NCBI GenBank assembly: GCA_963758025.1
Contig: CAVWUA010000006.1
Location: 620,001 to 684,000, forward strand
Source: CAVWUA01 sp963758025
GTDB lineage: Bacteria > Planctomycetota > Planctomycetia > Isosphaerales > Isosphaeraceae
Direction: 5' to 3'
DNA: 64,000 nucleotides
Shown here: in pieces, positions 1 through 10,202 of the stretch
How positions within the stretch are numbered: position 1 is the stretch's first letter
Layout: every line of letters starts with the position of its first letter
Program-made: the position numbers and the translations under genes
The notes under the pieces: model-generated
What the model was told of the DNA's origin: nothing
The model's database searches: none
The model's input: only the letters and a program-made list of their open reading frames with translations

Positions 1-1875
1 GACGCGCGCGGCACGACCTCCTACGAGTACGACGCGCAGGGGAACCTCACCCTCGTCGTCAATCCCGATGGCTCGACCATCGCCTATGGCTACGACGACG
101 CCGGCAACCGGACCAGCATCGAGACCGCCGCCGGCACCACAACCTACCACTACGACGCGATCGATCGCGTGGACGCCGTCACGGACCTCGATGGGGGCCA
201 GACGACGTACACCTACGACGATGCCGGCCGGCTCGCCGCGGTCACCTACCCGAACGGCATCACGACCTCCTATGCCTATAACAACCTCGGTCAGTTGACC
301 CTCGTTGAGAGCGTGAAAGCCGATCAGACCGTTCTCGCGAGCTACGCCTACACCTACACGGCCGCGGGGTTCAAGTCCCGCGTCGTCGAGCTCTCGGGCC
401 GGACGGTGGATTATACCTATGATGCGCTCAACCGCCTGATTCAGGAGGAGATTACCGATCCCGTCGCGGGCAATGAGACGATCACCTACACCTACGACGC
501 GGTGGGCAACCGGCTCTCGAAGACCGATTCGCAAGGCACCACGACCTATACCTACGACGCCAACGACCGCCTCCTGACCGCCGGGAACACCACCTATACT
601 TACGACGACAACGGCAACCTGACCGGCCAGACCGAGTCCGGCGCGACCACGACTTACACGTACGACACCGAGAACCATCTCCTCTCGGTCCAGACCTCGA
701 CCGAAACGACGACCTACACGTACGACGCCGACGGGGCCCGGGTTTCCGAGAAGGCCAACGGCGTCGTCACGACGTACCTCGTGGACAAGAGCGGCCCCTT
801 CTCCCAGGTTCTCGAAGAACGCGACGCGGCCGGTCAGCTCGTGGTCGCCTACACGCAAGGCCTCGACCTGATCAGCCAGCACCGCGACGGCGCGACCGCC
901 TACTATCAGTACGACGGCCAGCTTTCGACCCGAATGCTGACCAACCCGAACCAGGAGATCACCGACCGCTATGACTACGACGCCTTCGGCAACCTGATCC
1001 ATCATGACGGCCAGACGCTGAACCACTATCTCTACACCGGCGAGCAACTGGACGTCGGCCCGAATCTCTACTACCTCCGCGCCCGCCGCTACGACCCGGT
1101 GACCGGCCGGTTCACCTCGATCGACCCCGATCCGGGGATGGACAGCGCTCCGTTGACGCTGAACAAGTACGTCTACGCCAGCGCCAGTCCCGTGGACTTC
1201 GCCGATCCCAGCGGCGAATTCCTGCTGGCCTTGCTGGGGCTCCTGTTCAATGCCATCACCCTGGGGATTGGCCTCGCGGCGGCGAAGTTGGCCATCGACA
1301 ACACCGCGCAGAGCACCAACCTGATCACCGCCGGCGGCCCGCCCAACGCCTCGGTTTACGCCCGGAACGTCTCGGTCAGTTTCGGCGGCTTCGGCAGCAT
1401 CGTCGCGGCGGCCTCTCTGGAGGGCCTGTACATCGAAGAGAAGCAAACCTGGGCGGGTTACGTGTCCCTCGGTTGGGGGTTGTCGCTCGGCTATTCGATC
1501 CTGACCCCGTTGCCGGTCTTCTTCCCCTTCGGCCTGGGCACGACCCTCTCCGCCGGCTCCGTGTTCAACATCCACGAGCCGGGTGATTACGAGGGGGATT
1601 ACATCATCTCGAACTACTTCTACGGTGCCCTGGTGGGGGCAAACTTCTCCATCTTCCGCAGCCCCGACAACAAGACCTATGGTTTGGAAGCGGGGTACGG
1701 TATCGATCTGAGCATCGCCAGCATCACGATCACCAAGCAGAACTATCGGCTCGCTCAGGGAATCGCCGACCGGCTCAATGCCGCCCCCATGGGACCGCCG
1801 CCGCCGTCGCGCGACTTCTTCGCCGTCCTCGCCTATCTGAACATGCACAAGAGCGACATCGAAACCGCATTCTAA
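1..1875 (+). CDS. Rhs/YD-repeat protein, 3' part (5' end outside window)
   Basis: The reading frame is already open at base 1, so the start lies to the left of the window. What is visible is about 624 residues. The first part is a run of YD repeats (YDAxGR/TYTYDA-type units about 20 residues apart), the sugar-binding, shell-forming repeats of Rhs and teneurin proteins. Next comes the conserved Rhs core: YYLRARRYDPVTGRF at about bases 1069-1113, then DPSGE near 1204-1218, which normally marks the boundary to a variable C-terminal domain. The last ~215 residues are unrelated to the repeats, with a hydrophobic stretch right after the core and then a glycine-rich segment. In Rhs proteins this tail is usually a toxin; I cannot assign this one to a family. 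The next gene is a small membrane protein. The family call is secure; the tail function is unknown. Confidence 0.93.
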   Translation, partial: DARGTTSYEYDAQGNLTLVVNPDGSTIAYGYDDAGNRTSIETAAGTTTYHYDAIDRVDAVTDLDGGQTTYTYDDAGRLAAVTYPNGITTSYAYNNLGQLTLVESVKADQTVLASYAYTYTAAGFKSRVVELSGRTVDYTYDALNRLIQEEITDPVAGNETITYTYDAVGNRLSKTDSQGTTTYTYDANDRLLTAGNTTYTYDDNGNLTGQTESGATTTYTYDTENHLLSVQTSTETTTYTYDADGARVSEKANGVVTTYLVDKSGPFSQVLEERDAAGQLVVAYTQGLDLISQHRDGATAYYQYDGQLSTRMLTNPNQEITDRYDYDAFGNLIHHDGQTLNHYLYTGEQLDVGPNLYYLRARRYDPVTGRFTSIDPDPGMDSAPLTLNKYVYASASPVDFADPSGEFLLALLGLLFNAITLGIGLAAAKLAIDNTAQSTNLITAGGPPNASVYARNVSVSFGGFGSIVAAASLEGLYIEEKQTWAGYVSLGWGLSLGYSILTPLPVFFPFGLGTTLSAGSVFNIHEPGDYEGDYIISNYFYGALVGANFSIFRSPDNKTYGLEAGYGIDLSIASITITKQNYRLAQGIADRLNAAPMGPPPPSRDFFAVLAYLNMHKSDIETAF

Positions 1876-1985
1876 TCTTTGGGGAGGAGCGCCTCGGGCC
1901 GGCACGCGCGGAGCAGGGGAGGGGCCGCCCGTCTGTCGCCCACGGCAGGCAACGAATCTCGACGTGAAGGAAAGCCAGGTCTCTC

Positions 1986-2477
1986 ATGGATCACGAACGC
2001 CAGATTCAAAACCTTCAACAATTGCGCTGGACGGGCGCGATCTCGGACGAGGAATTCGATCAATCCGAGGAAGCCATTCTGGCGGGCGACCCCCTGGAGG
2101 ACCGTGTCGCGGAACTCCTGCTCCAGGAGGAACTGGACCAGCTCGACCGTCAATGGGAGTCCGACCGCGAGCAGTACAAAATCCCGTTCAAGCAGACCCG
2201 TTTTCTCCCGACCAGGGGTTCGAGTCTGTTCATGGGAATCCTGATGACCGTTGCGGGCACGGTCTGGACGGCCGGGGTCCTCTCCATGAAAGGTAAGTTC
2301 GGCGACGGTTTTGAATGGTGGCCATTGATCGGTATTGCGTTTACATTATCAGGTTTGGGGTTCAGCGTGGCCTGCTACGCGCGGGCCGCGATGTACGAGA
2401 AGGCTTACGAAGCCTATCAGGCCCGCCGCGATCACGTGATTACGCACTACGTTCAGGGCATCGACGAGGAAATCTGA
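1986..2477 (+). CDS. small membrane protein with SHOCT-like N-terminus
   Basis: 163 residues. Residues about 8-32 (LRWTGAISDEEFDQSEEAIL) resemble the short SHOCT oligomerisation motif, with the usual pattern of leucines, a G-x-I turn and an EEF helix. A charged helical stretch follows, then two hydrophobic segments at about 78-98 and 113-133 that should span the membrane as a hairpin, and a charged C-terminal helix. The ATG is preceded by AAGGAAAG. It starts 110 bases after the Rhs gene on the same strand, the usual place for an immunity protein, and several known immunity proteins are small membrane proteins. That role is inference from position only. It could equally be an unrelated housekeeping membrane protein. 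Confidence 0.7.
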   Translation: MDHERQIQNLQQLRWTGAISDEEFDQSEEAILAGDPLEDRVAELLLQEELDQLDRQWESDREQYKIPFKQTRFLPTRGSSLFMGILMTVAGTVWTAGVLSMKGKFGDGFEWWPLIGIAFTLSGLGFSVACYARAAMYEKAYEAYQARRDHVITHYVQGIDEEI

Positions 2478-2550
2478 ATCTCGGTCGCAATCGCCTTCCG
2501 CGAGGTTGCACCGCCCATCGGGCACGTCCGATCAAGATCACCCTAATATA

Positions 2551-2579
2551 TTGTGTAAAGGTTTTATTCCTGCTATATT
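2551..2579 (+). promoter_or_regulatory. candidate sigma-70 type promoter
   Basis: TTGTGT at 2551-2556 and TATATT at 2574-2579 are separated by 17 bases, in an AT-rich island inside GC-rich DNA and 43 bases before the start of the tandem-repeat surface protein gene. The match is by eye only. Confidence 0.4.
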
Positions 2580-2621
2580 GCCCAAACTTCTGATAGTCGC
2601 TCCTTTGCGAGGGCACCTCTG

Positions 2622-5600
2622 ATGAGCCTGAGCCATTTTCACGTTCCGGGATGGTCGGTTGTGTCTCGATCTCGCCGATTTCCGGGGAGGCCGCGACGAC
2701 CGCGGCTGCGGCCGACCCTGGATCAACTTGAGGATCGACTCGCCCCGGCCGGGATCATCAATGGCGACTTCTCGATCGCGGACCCGAACGACCCGGGGTT
2801 TGGGTTCACGATCCGGGGGAATGGCTCGGTCGTGGGCGGGGTCGCGGTGCTGAACGAGGGGACGGTGGTGCAGACCGGGTTCACGCAGACGTTCACGGTC
2901 CCGCCGAATACCACGCAACTGCGGTTCACGATCGTCATGTCGGACCTGGTGGACAACGGGGCGAGCAGCCCACCGGATGCCTTCGAGGTGGCGCTGCTGG
3001 ACGCGACGACCATGACGCCGCTGGTCGGGCCGCCGACGGGTCTGGGCAACACCGACGCGTTCCTGAATATCCAGCAGTCGGGAGAGGTCTTCTTCGCCCC
3101 CGAGGTGACGATTCCGGGCGCCGGGACGTCGGGGCAGGTCGCGATGCCGAACTATCCGCTGGTGGTCACGGTGGATCTCTCGGGCGTGGCGGCCGGGACG
3201 TCGGCGGTCCTCTCGTTCGACCTGATCGGGTTCACCCCGGCGAGCAGTTCGGTGCGGATCGACGACGTGGAGGCCCTCCAGGGGCCGGCGCCACCGCCGG
3301 TCTCCTTCTACCTCGACTCGGCCTCCGACTCCGGCATGGTTGGCGACGACCTGACGCGATTCAACCCGGTGACGCTCGTCGGGGCGACCGATCCGGACCA
3401 GGTCGTTGAACTCGACCTCGACGGCGACGGCTTCAACGACGGCATGACCACGGCCAATGCCACCGGCCAGTTCACCTTCGTCGGCGCGACACTGGTCGAG
3501 GGGGCGAACAACGTCCGCGTGCAGGCCACCAACAACGCGGGGACCACCACGGCCACGCGGACCATCACCCTCGATACGCAGTCGCCGACCGGCTCCCTCG
3601 AACTGCCGATGAACGGGACCACGGTGAACCAGGATCTCGGCTACGTCGAGGTCCAGTGGACGGACCCCGGCGCCTCGGGAATCGACCCCTCGACTTACGG
3701 CGTGGATGACATCACGATTGCTGGCGTGGATGTGGACCAGTTTGATGACCTCGGCAACGGTCGGGTTCGCTATCGCTACAGCCTGGACAACGACGCGCTG
3801 GCCGCGGGGCCGGTCAACGTGACCCTGGTGGCGGGCCAGGTCGCGGACCTGGTCGGCAACCTCAACGCCGAGACCACCCAGTCGTTCACGCTTACCCAGG
3901 CCAACGCGGTGCCCGTGGCGATGGCCGACATGTACACAACCGACGAGGATACGAAGCTGACCGTGCCGGCCGCGCCGGCGTCCTGGTCAACGACACCGAC
4001 CCGGGCGACACCCTCACGGCCGTCCTGGTCAGCAACCCCTCGCACGGCACGCTCACGCTGAACACCGACGGCTCGTTCTCCTACACCCCCAACACCAACT
4101 TCAACGGCACCGACAGCTTCACCTACCGCGCCAGCGACGGCGTCCTCCAGTCCGACCCGACCAGCGTGACCCTCACGGTCAACGCGGTCAACGATGCGCC
4201 GGTCGCCGCCAACGACACGTACACCACCGCCGAGGACACGAAACTGACGGTCCCGGCCCCGGGGGTTCTGGTCAACGACACGGACGTGGACTCGACGACG
4301 CTGACGGCCTCCGTGGTCGCCGGGCCAGGCAAGGGGACACTGACGCTGAACCCCGACGGCTCGTTCACCTACACGCCGAACGCCAACGTCAACGGCACGG
4401 ACTCGTTCACCTACCAGGTCTCCGACGGCTCGGCCACCAGCAACACGGCGACCGTCACGCTCAATATCACCGCCGTCAACGACGCGCCGGTCATCTCGGT
4501 GCCGTCCGCCCGGACCACCCTTGAGGACACGCCGATCGTGTTCTCCACCGCGAACGGCAACGCGATCTCCGTCGCGGACACCGACGCCGGCACCGGCCCG
4601 GTCCGGGTCACGCTCGCGGCAACGAAGGGGACCCTGACCCTCCCCACCACCACTGGCCTGACGTTCTCGGCGGGGGACGGATCGTCCGATGCGACGATGA
4701 CCTTCACCGGGACGCTTGCCGCGGTCAACATGGCGCTGAACGGCCTGAGCTACGTCCCGACCTCGAACGCCAACGGCACGGCGAGCCTGACGATCAGCGT
4801 CAACGACCAGGGCAACACCGGCTCCGGTGGCGCGATGTCCGATTCCGAGACGGTCAACATCACCATCACTCCCCAGAACGACGCGCCGGTCGCGGCTGCC
4901 GACACGTACACCACCGCCGAGGACACACCGCTGACGGTCCCGGCCCCCGGCGTCCTGGGCAACGACACGGACGTGGACTCGACGACGCTGACGGCCGTCC
5001 TGGTCAGCAACCCCTCGCACGGCACGCTCACGCTGAACACCGACGGCTCGTTCACCTACACCCCCAACACCAACTTCAACGGCACCGACAGCTTCACCTA
5101 CCGCGCCAGCGACGGCGTCCTCCAGTCCGACCCGACCAGCGTGACCCTCACGGTCAACGCGGTCAACGATGCGCCGGTGGCCGCCAACGACACGTACACC
5201 ACCGCCGAGGACACGAAACTGACGGTCCCGGCCCCGGGGGTTCTGGTCAACGACACGGACGTGGACTCGACGACGCTGACGGCCTCCGTGGTCGCCGGGC
5301 CAGGCAAGGGGATGCTGACGCTGAACGCCGACGGCTCGTTCACCTACACGCCGAACGCCAACGTCAACGGCACGGACTCGTTCACCTACCAGGTCTCCGA
5401 CGGCTCGGCCACCAGCAACACGGCGACCGTCACGCTCAATATCACCGCCGTCAACGACGCGCCGGTCGCCGTCGCCGATACCTTCATGGAAACCTCAGGC
5501 GTGCCGCTGACGGTGCCGGCCCCCGGTGTTCTGGCCAACGACACGGACCCCGATGGCGATGTTCGGACCGCCTCCCTGGTCACAGGCCCGAAGGGGGGGA

Positions 5601-6223
5601 TGCTGGCGCTGAACACCGACGGCTCGTTCACCTACACGCCCAATCCGGGCTTCACCGGCACGGACACCTTCACCTATCGAGTCAGCGATCCCGCCGGTGC
5701 CGGATCAACAGCGACAGCGACCATTACCGTCGCCCCGGTGACGGTGCCCGCGCCGACCTTCACGCCGTACGTTGAGGCCCTCTTCTCGCGACGCGCACTC
5801 AACCCCACGAGGTTCGATTTCTATCATCCCCGACTCGGCCCTCTCCTGAATGCCGCGACAACGGGTATCTTGCCTTCGAGGCCGCTCTTCCTCAACCTTG
5901 CCGCACGCCGCGCCCTGAACCCCATGCGTTTCGACCTCGTTCATCCCCACCTGGGGCCTCTCCTGGGTGCGACGACGTCCGGAAGGATCATGACAGCCTC
6001 GATCCGTGGCCTCTCCACCCGGACCATCGTGAGCCCTGCAATCAACAACGTGGGTACAATCCGGGCGCAGGCCTTCCAACCCCTCGCGGTCTCGACGAAC
6101 AGACCGATGATTCCGAACGTCGCTAGGACTCCGTGGGCCACGCGGTGGTTCTCCATCCCGATTCTCCCGAACGCAATCCTCAGCCGAGCGAAGGGTCGAT
6201 GGTTTTCCCGATTCGGCGCGTGA
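2622..6223 (+). CDS. LEDR-type surface protein with tandem cadherin-like/VCBS repeats (frame break near 3975)
   Basis: About 1,200 residues once a one-base loss near 3971-3980 is repaired. The N-terminus has a basic stretch followed by LDQLEDRLAPAG, the LEDR-type motif found at the start of many planctomycete exported proteins. Residues about 40-210 form a beta-rich domain, followed by Ig-like segments. From about 3900 there are six tandem units of ~95-100 residues (NDAPVAANDTYTTAEDTKL ... VNDTD ... GTDSFTYQVSDG), the Big_9/VCBS/cadherin-like type used in adhesins and extracellular matrix proteins. The extreme C-terminus carries a duplicated RRALNPxRFD motif. In the first frame VPAAPA runs into nonsense; adding one C in GCGCC gives VPAAPGVLVNDTD, matching the other repeats. 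Probable role: cell surface adhesion or matrix. No enzyme domain was seen. The start is the first ATG after the promoter; TTTGCGAGGG lies just upstream. Confidence 0.85.
4016..4492 (+). repeat. 477-bp direct repeat, copy A
   Basis: Nearly identical at the DNA level to 4991-5467 with a constant offset of 975 bases (325 codons). It covers one and a half cadherin-like units, and only a handful of base differences are visible. This implies recent duplication or gene conversion inside the repeat protein gene. Confidence 0.9.
4991..5467 (+). repeat. 477-bp direct repeat, copy B
   Basis: Second copy of the block at 4016-4492. The unit between the two copies (about 4493-4890) is of a different cadherin-like subtype, so the duplication moved a block, not a single unit. 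Confidence 0.9.
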
Positions 6224-6815
6224 ACGATGGCGCATCCGAGATTCCGGAGTGATCGTGACCGACGAAATCTCCGCTCCGGGAACGCCCGGCGATGGTCCTC
6301 ATCCCGGCTCTCATCGCGGAGCGGCTTTCCAGGATATTGAGGAGCGCGATACCAGGACGTCGCCGCCTCCTTTCGGGTTTCTTCGCCGCGAGAAACATGA
6401 CCTCCACCCTTCCTGTCCGGGGGATTCGATACAGATCCGCAACGATTCCAATGTCGGCTCGACTGGCACTCGCGTTCCGGTTCGGAACAGGACGGGGAAA
6501 AATAGGGAAGAATTGTCCGTTTGCCGGTTTGAGAAACGACCGTCGAGGTCCGGAAGTCCAAACTGAAGGCATTGGGATGGAACGAGATGCGGGTCGGGGC
6601 GGTCGCGCGGGTTGTCGGTCGGCCTTGCATGGCGCGGCCGGCTTGGCGACGATGGTTGATATTGGATGAAGAATCCGCCGCGTGTCTCGACGGATCTGGC
6701 TTCGGTGGTAAACTCTGGAGAGGGGACGCCGCCGTTCCCGATCGTGCCTCGGTCCCGGTCGGCTCAGGAGTGGGACGAGGCGCACCCGACGTCCTGAAAG
6801 GAAGGGGGCAGCCTG
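6224..6815. other. intergenic region, no gene recognised
   Basis: 592 bases between the surface protein and the M16 peptidase. Short open frames exist on both strands, but none has a plausible ribosome site plus recognisable protein features. It presumably holds the end of one transcript and the promoter of the peptidase gene; I could not pick a convincing promoter. Confidence 0.5.
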
Positions 6816-9452
6816 ATGGCCCGACGACTGATTGCCCGCCCCCTGCCGTCCTGGGTGGGAGACCTGCCGGTCTTCGAGCGGACGCTGTCCAATGGCTTCA
6901 AGGCGCTGGTCTTGCCCCGCGCTCATGCCCCGGTGGTCGTCTGCGATCTGTATTACCCGGCCGGCTCGGTCGATGAGCCGTCGGGTCGGACCGGCCTGGC
7001 GCACTTTGTCGAGCACATGCTGTTCAAGGGGACCGAGCGGCTGCCCAAAGGGCAGATCGATCGCCTGGCGTTCGAGGCGGCCGGGCAGACGAACGCCGAA
7101 ACCGGCGAAGACCTGACGCATTACTGGTTCGCCCTGCCCAAGGCCCGCTGGGAGCTGGCCTTGACCGTTGAGGCCGACCGCATGCGAGGTGCCCGGTTCG
7201 ACCCGCGCGAGGTCGAGTCGGAACGCCACGTCATCGCCGAGGAGCGGGCGAGGGAGATGGACTCCCCCCTGGGCCGGCTCGACGAGGTGCATCTGGCCCA
7301 GAGCTATATCCGGCACCCGTACCGTAATCCCATCCTCGGCTGGCCGGAAGACTTGCAGCGCACGACCGTCGAGGACCTGACGCATTTCTACGGCACCCAC
7401 TACCGCCCCGATGGCGCCGTGCTGTTGATCGTCGGGGACCTGGAGCCGGAGCGGGTGCTCGACCGTGTGGAGTCCCACTTCGGTGGCCTGGAACGCGGCG
7501 AGCATCCGCGGTCCGAGTCGCCGCCGGTCGAGCCACCGCAGAATGGCCGGCGCGACTTCGTGCTGGAAGAGTCGGAGTCGCTCCCGCGAGGTCTGCTGGG
7601 CTGGCACAGCGTCCGGCACGGCCATCCCGATGCCCCCGCCCTGGATGTGCTCTCGGACCTCCTGACCTGTGGCCGGCGCGCGCGGCTCTGGGACCGCCTG
7701 GTCGAGACCGAGCGCCTGGCGACGTGGGTCGATGCCGCGCAGGAGAGTGCCCGGCTGGCCGGACAGTTTCTCGTGCAGCTTGAGGCCGCGCCGGGGGTTG
7801 AGCCGAAGGTCCTGGAAGCGCACGTCCGCGACGTGATCGCCCACCTGGCCGATCATGGGCCGACGCCCGAGGAACTGGCTCGCTCGCGACACCGCCTGGA
7901 AGCCGCCTGGCGCTGGGAGCAGGAGGACCTGGCGGGCCTGGCCTCGGGGTTGGGCAACGTGGCTCTCTGGGGAGACTGGCGCGATTGGCAGGCCGAGCAC
8001 CGCGCGGCCCTGGCCGTCACGGCCGACGATATTCGTCGCGTGGCGTCGGCCTACCTGGTCGAGTCGTCATTGACGGCTGGCTGGTCGCTGCCTCGTCCGG
8101 CGACGGCGATGGTCGTGCTGTCGGAACTGCCGACGGTCCCGGCGCGGGTGGCCTCACCGCCCGCACCGGAGCGGCCCGTGCTCTTGCCCGTTCCGGGTGA
8201 GGCCTCGACCCTGGCCGTCTATCGTCCGAAACGCTCGGTCCTGCGCAACGGTCTGCGCCTCCTGACCGAGAGCCGCCCTGGCACCGGCACCGTCGCGCTG
8301 GAGTTGAACGTCGATGCCGGCTTGCTCCGCGAAGCAAAGCCGGGCCTGGCGAACCTGGTCGGGCGGCTTCGTGAGGAAGGGACGACCACGCGCTCGGCCG
8401 AGGCTCTGGCCGAGGCGATTGAAGACGTCGGTGGGACGCTGGAGGTCGGCGCCTCGGGCGTCTCGCTTCGCGTTCGCGCGGAGGACCTGGAACTGGCCCT
8501 TGACCTGCTGGCCGACCTGATCCTCCGTCCGGCATTTCCGGCCGACGCCTTGCCCTGGATGAAGCGGCGGATTGCCGCCGAGCTGCAAGGGGATCGAGAC
8601 GACCCCTCCTTCCGCGCGGACCTGCTGTTCCGGGGCCTCGTCTATGGCGACCACCCGTTGAGCCGCGACCCTCGCGGGAACGCTCGCCAGATTCCCCGGC
8701 TGACCCTCGACGATGTGCACGACCACCACAAGCGGTATTTCGGCCCGGATAACGCGTTCCTGGTGGTGGTCGGCGATTTCGAGCCGCGAGCTTTGCGATC
8801 CCTCGTCGATCGGCACCTGGGACGCTGGAAGTCCCTCGGTCACACGTTGCCCCCCTGGCCGCGACCCGAGCGCAACCCTCGGCGGAGGGTTCGCCGGGTG
8901 TCGCATCCGGGTGAGCAGGTCCAGATCCTCCTGGGACACCTGGGCGTCGCGCGCGACGATCCCGATTTCGACGCCCTGGCGGTGCTCGACCACATCCTGG
9001 GCAGCGGACCGGGGTTCACCGATCGCCTGAGCCGGATCCTCCGCGATGAACTGGGCCTGGCATACTCGGTTGGGGGCGGAATGACCGACTCGGCCGATGT
9101 CGTGGCGGGTTTACTCCGGATTTACATCGGCACTGGTCCCGAGGAGTCCGCCCGGGCCGTGGCCGCCGCGATGGAGCAGGTCCGCGCGATGCACCGGGGC
9201 GACTTCACCGACGAGGAAGTTCACCGCGCCCGTCATTATCTGGCCGGGTCCTGGGTTTTCGACTACCAGACCGTCAGCCAGAGGGCCGAGCGGCTCTGGG
9301 AGCTGGAGCGCTGGGGCCTACCGCTCGATGAACCTCTACGATGGCCCGAACGGATCGCCCGAGTCACGCCCGATCAGGTCCGCCAGGCCGCCCACCGCCA
9401 CCTGCACCCCGAGGCGATGGTTCGCGTGGAGTACGGGCCGATCCGACGGTAG
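6816..9452 (+). CDS. M16 (pitrilysin-type) zinc peptidase, two-domain form
   Basis: 878 residues. The N-terminal half has the inverted zinc motif HFVEH (His63, Glu66, His67) in LAHFVEHMLFKGTERL, with the third ligand expected at Glu143 in ERHVIAEE, 76 residues further on as usual. A second M16 module (from about residue 470) lacks the HxxEH motif and carries the RilRdeLGLAYSVGGG-type segment near residues 735-755 that helps bind substrate. An active half followed by an inactive half in one chain is the standard single-chain M16 layout. There is no clear signal peptide, so it may be cytoplasmic or use an unusual export route. Start: ATG after GGAAGGGGGC. Likely role: degradation of peptides or small proteins. 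The substrate cannot be told from the sequence. Confidence 0.93.
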   Translation: MARRLIARPLPSWVGDLPVFERTLSNGFKALVLPRAHAPVVVCDLYYPAGSVDEPSGRTGLAHFVEHMLFKGTERLPKGQIDRLAFEAAGQTNAETGEDLTHYWFALPKARWELALTVEADRMRGARFDPREVESERHVIAEERAREMDSPLGRLDEVHLAQSYIRHPYRNPILGWPEDLQRTTVEDLTHFYGTHYRPDGAVLLIVGDLEPERVLDRVESHFGGLERGEHPRSESPPVEPPQNGRRDFVLEESESLPRGLLGWHSVRHGHPDAPALDVLSDLLTCGRRARLWDRLVETERLATWVDAAQESARLAGQFLVQLEAAPGVEPKVLEAHVRDVIAHLADHGPTPEELARSRHRLEAAWRWEQEDLAGLASGLGNVALWGDWRDWQAEHRAALAVTADDIRRVASAYLVESSLTAGWSLPRPATAMVVLSELPTVPARVASPPAPERPVLLPVPGEASTLAVYRPKRSVLRNGLRLLTESRPGTGTVALELNVDAGLLREAKPGLANLVGRLREEGTTTRSAEALAEAIEDVGGTLEVGASGVSLRVRAEDLELALDLLADLILRPAFPADALPWMKRRIAAELQGDRDDPSFRADLLFRGLVYGDHPLSRDPRGNARQIPRLTLDDVHDHHKRYFGPDNAFLVVVGDFEPRALRSLVDRHLGRWKSLGHTLPPWPRPERNPRRRVRRVSHPGEQVQILLGHLGVARDDPDFDALAVLDHILGSGPGFTDRLSRILRDELGLAYSVGGGMTDSADVVAGLLRIYIGTGPEESARAVAAAMEQVRAMHRGDFTDEEVHRARHYLAGSWVFDYQTVSQRAERLWELERWGLPLDEPLRWPERIARVTPDQVRQAAHRHLHPEAMVRVEYGPIRR

Positions 9453-9479
9453 AAGATCGCGAGAGGGCTGGCCGCTCGA

Positions 9480-10052
9480 TCACGGCGTCGGTCCCGTCTC
9501 TCCGAACAGCTCGGCCAGGGGAAGGCGGAAGCCGGGAACGACCGGACCGCCGTCGAGTGCGTCGGTCGCCATCAGCACGTGAATCTTGGTCGGCACGTCG
9601 TACTCATAGACAAGCCGCTCGCGGGGGAAAGCGATCCAGACACGTCGGACGCCCGCCTCGAAATACTCCCGCACCCTGGTCGGAATCTCGTCGGCGAGGT
9701 TCGTCCGGCTGATGATCTCGACGGCCAGGTCGGGAACGACGTCCCAGGCATTTTCGAAGAGGACGGGTTGCCCTTTCGGCCAGCGTTCGAAGGAGACGAA
9801 CGCGACGTCTGGCCGCCGTTGAGGACCTTCCGGAGACAGGCGAAACAGGGTCTCCACGGCCACTCGCCCCACGGTTTGCGACGTGGGAGAGCTACCCAGG
9901 CAAACCGTTAATTTTGTGGCGATCAGGGCTTCACCCGCTCCCATTCGCGGTTTCTCCTGGATTTCTCCATCGACGATCTCAAACAGGACGTCATCGTCGA
10001 GGGTTGCCGTCATCCGTTCGAGTTCGGGCGTGGTTGTGGAGGCGTGGGACAT
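9480..10052 (-). CDS. Uma2 family protein (PD-(D/E)XK-like nuclease fold)
   Basis: 190 residues from the ATG at 10052, which has AAGGAG just upstream; an in-frame ATG ten codons earlier is less well placed. It has the Uma2 pattern: N-terminal FEIVDGEI, then RRPDVAFVS and DLAVEIISRTN, whose D...ExI spacing corresponds to the nuclease-like acidic residues, then VREYFEAGVRRVWI and a C-terminal PGFRLPLAELF. The biological role of Uma2 proteins is not established, and they are commonly multicopy in planctomycetes and cyanobacteria. It converges with the M16 gene (27-base gap). Confidence 0.88.
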   Translation of the reverse strand: MSHASTTTPELERMTATLDDDVLFEIVDGEIQEKPRMGAGEALIATKLTVCLGSSPTSQTVGRVAVETLFRLSPEGPQRRPDVAFVSFERWPKGQPVLFENAWDVVPDLAVEIISRTNLADEIPTRVREYFEAGVRRVWIAFPRERLVYEYDVPTKIHVLMATDALDGGPVVPGFRLPLAELFGETGPTP

Positions 10053-10202
10053 CACCGGAGTCTCCTTTCGAGCGTGCGTCATCGAAGCATTATATCACCC
10101 CTGTGGATGCGGCGAGCCATTGCATTCCGCAGGGTTTCGCTTACGATCGGTCCGTGGTTTAGACTCTCCGAGAACCGCGTCAACATGAAGTGAGCCTCCT
10201 CC

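Noticed and set aside
169..1000. Short periodic DNA pattern in the Rhs gene as a possible array
   Set aside because: The pattern comes from YD protein repeats with variable spacing.
3900..5700. Regular repeats that might suggest a CRISPR array
   Set aside because: Units are ~290 bp, in frame and code for cadherin-like domains; no short repeats with unique spacers.
6180..8000. Very long minus-strand open frame opposite the M16 peptidase
   Set aside because: It lies fully antisense to a well-supported gene, spans the intergenic region, lacks a ribosome site and has the arginine/proline-rich look of a shadow frame in GC-rich DNA.
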